DNA of 7,371 nt from positions 1 through 7,371 of the forward strand of contig DXRF01000153.1 of NCBI GenBank assembly GCA_019411205.1. Reading direction: 5' to 3'. The notes under the pieces are model-generated. The model saw only the letters and a program-made list of their open reading frames with translations. It ran no database searches and was not told the origin of the DNA. Position 1 is the stretch's first letter. Each line of letters opens with the position of its first letter. The translations under genes and the position numbers were made by a program. This document shows, one piece after another, positions 7,137 through 7,371 of this stretch. This stretch comes from Parabacteroides sp. (lineage in GTDB: Bacteria > Bacteroidota > Bacteroidia > Bacteroidales > Tannerellaceae).

Positions 7137-7371
7137 ATGAAAAAAGAATATATCATTTATAAATTGTCCGATGCATCCAAAGAAGCATGCAAGATCGACA
7201 ACGAATTGTTCCCGATGTATAATGTGAAGCGCGGACTTCGTAACGAAGACGGCACGGGTGTACTGGTTGGGCTGACGAAGGTCGGTAACGTGGTCGGCTA
7301 CGAACGTTTGCCTGAAGGTGGTCTGAAAGCGATCCCCGGAAAGCTGTTTTACCGCGGATACGATGTGGAAG
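7137..7371 (+). CDS. gltA: Citrate synthase, N-terminal part (runs off window)
   Basis: The first 78 codons of an open frame that continues past the window end, too cut short for its length to be judged. The visible protein starts MKKEYIIYKLSD and contains GLRNEDGTGVLVGLTKVGNVVGYE (33-56) and PGKLFYRGYDVE (67-78). The latter matches the citrate synthase N-terminal pattern G-x-L-x-YRGY-D/x-[IV], which precedes the first large helices. Citrate synthase condenses oxaloacetate and acetyl-CoA to citrate, the substrate of the aconitase two genes upstream, and the context strongly supports the call. A 2-methylcitrate synthase cannot be excluded from the N-terminus alone because the catalytic His and Asp residues lie outside the window. 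The start is 35 bases after the icd stop, preceded by the AT-rich AACAAATTAAAATTTACTGTC with no Shine-Dalgarno and no terminator, so it probably belongs to the same operon. Confidence 0.85.
   Translation, partial: MKKEYIIYKLSDASKEACKIDNELFPMYNVKRGLRNEDGTGVLVGLTKVGNVVGYERLPEGGLKAIPGKLFYRGYDVE

Overview
The window holds five genes, all on the + strand, in two transcription units. It looks like chromosome from an anaerobic Bacteroidota, most likely a Bacteroidales of the Bacteroides/Parabacteroides type. The reasons are: a mitochondrial-type aconitase clustered with icd and a citrate synthase; AT-rich intergenic segments without Shine-Dalgarno sequences but with A-rich stretches before the start codons; and a candidate promoter box resembling the Bacteroides -7 element (TAnnTTTG). 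The genus is an inference from memory of gene content, not from a database search.

Region 1 (4-3467) is an aspartate decarboxylation module. aspT (4-1704) encodes an aspartate:alanine exchanger with two membrane halves around a cytosolic insert. aspD (1762-3402), 57 bases downstream, encodes the PLP enzyme aspartate 4-decarboxylase. Together they would import aspartate, decarboxylate it to alanine + CO2 with consumption of a cytosolic proton, and export the alanine. In lactic acid bacteria this cycle generates proton-motive force and resists acid. A strong hairpin (3420-3467) closes the unit.

Region 2 (3403-3573) is a 171-base AT-rich intergenic segment. It holds the terminator-like hairpin, an 11-bp perfect inverted repeat, a small 12-base palindrome overlapping one arm of that repeat, and a candidate promoter for the next operon.

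Region 3 (3574-7371) is the oxidative, citrate-to-2-oxoglutarate branch of the TCA cycle: acnA (3574-5820), icd (5833-7101) and the first 78 codons of citrate synthase (7137 to the window end). Intergenic gaps of 12 and 35 bases suggest one operon. It would turn oxaloacetate and acetyl-CoA into 2-oxoglutarate for glutamate synthesis.

I found no mobile element, CRISPR array, RNA gene or clearly novel system. The most useful leads are the unusual cofactor-pocket residues in the isocitrate dehydrogenase, the dyad elements before acnA, and the presence of an AspT-AspD cycle in this kind of organism.
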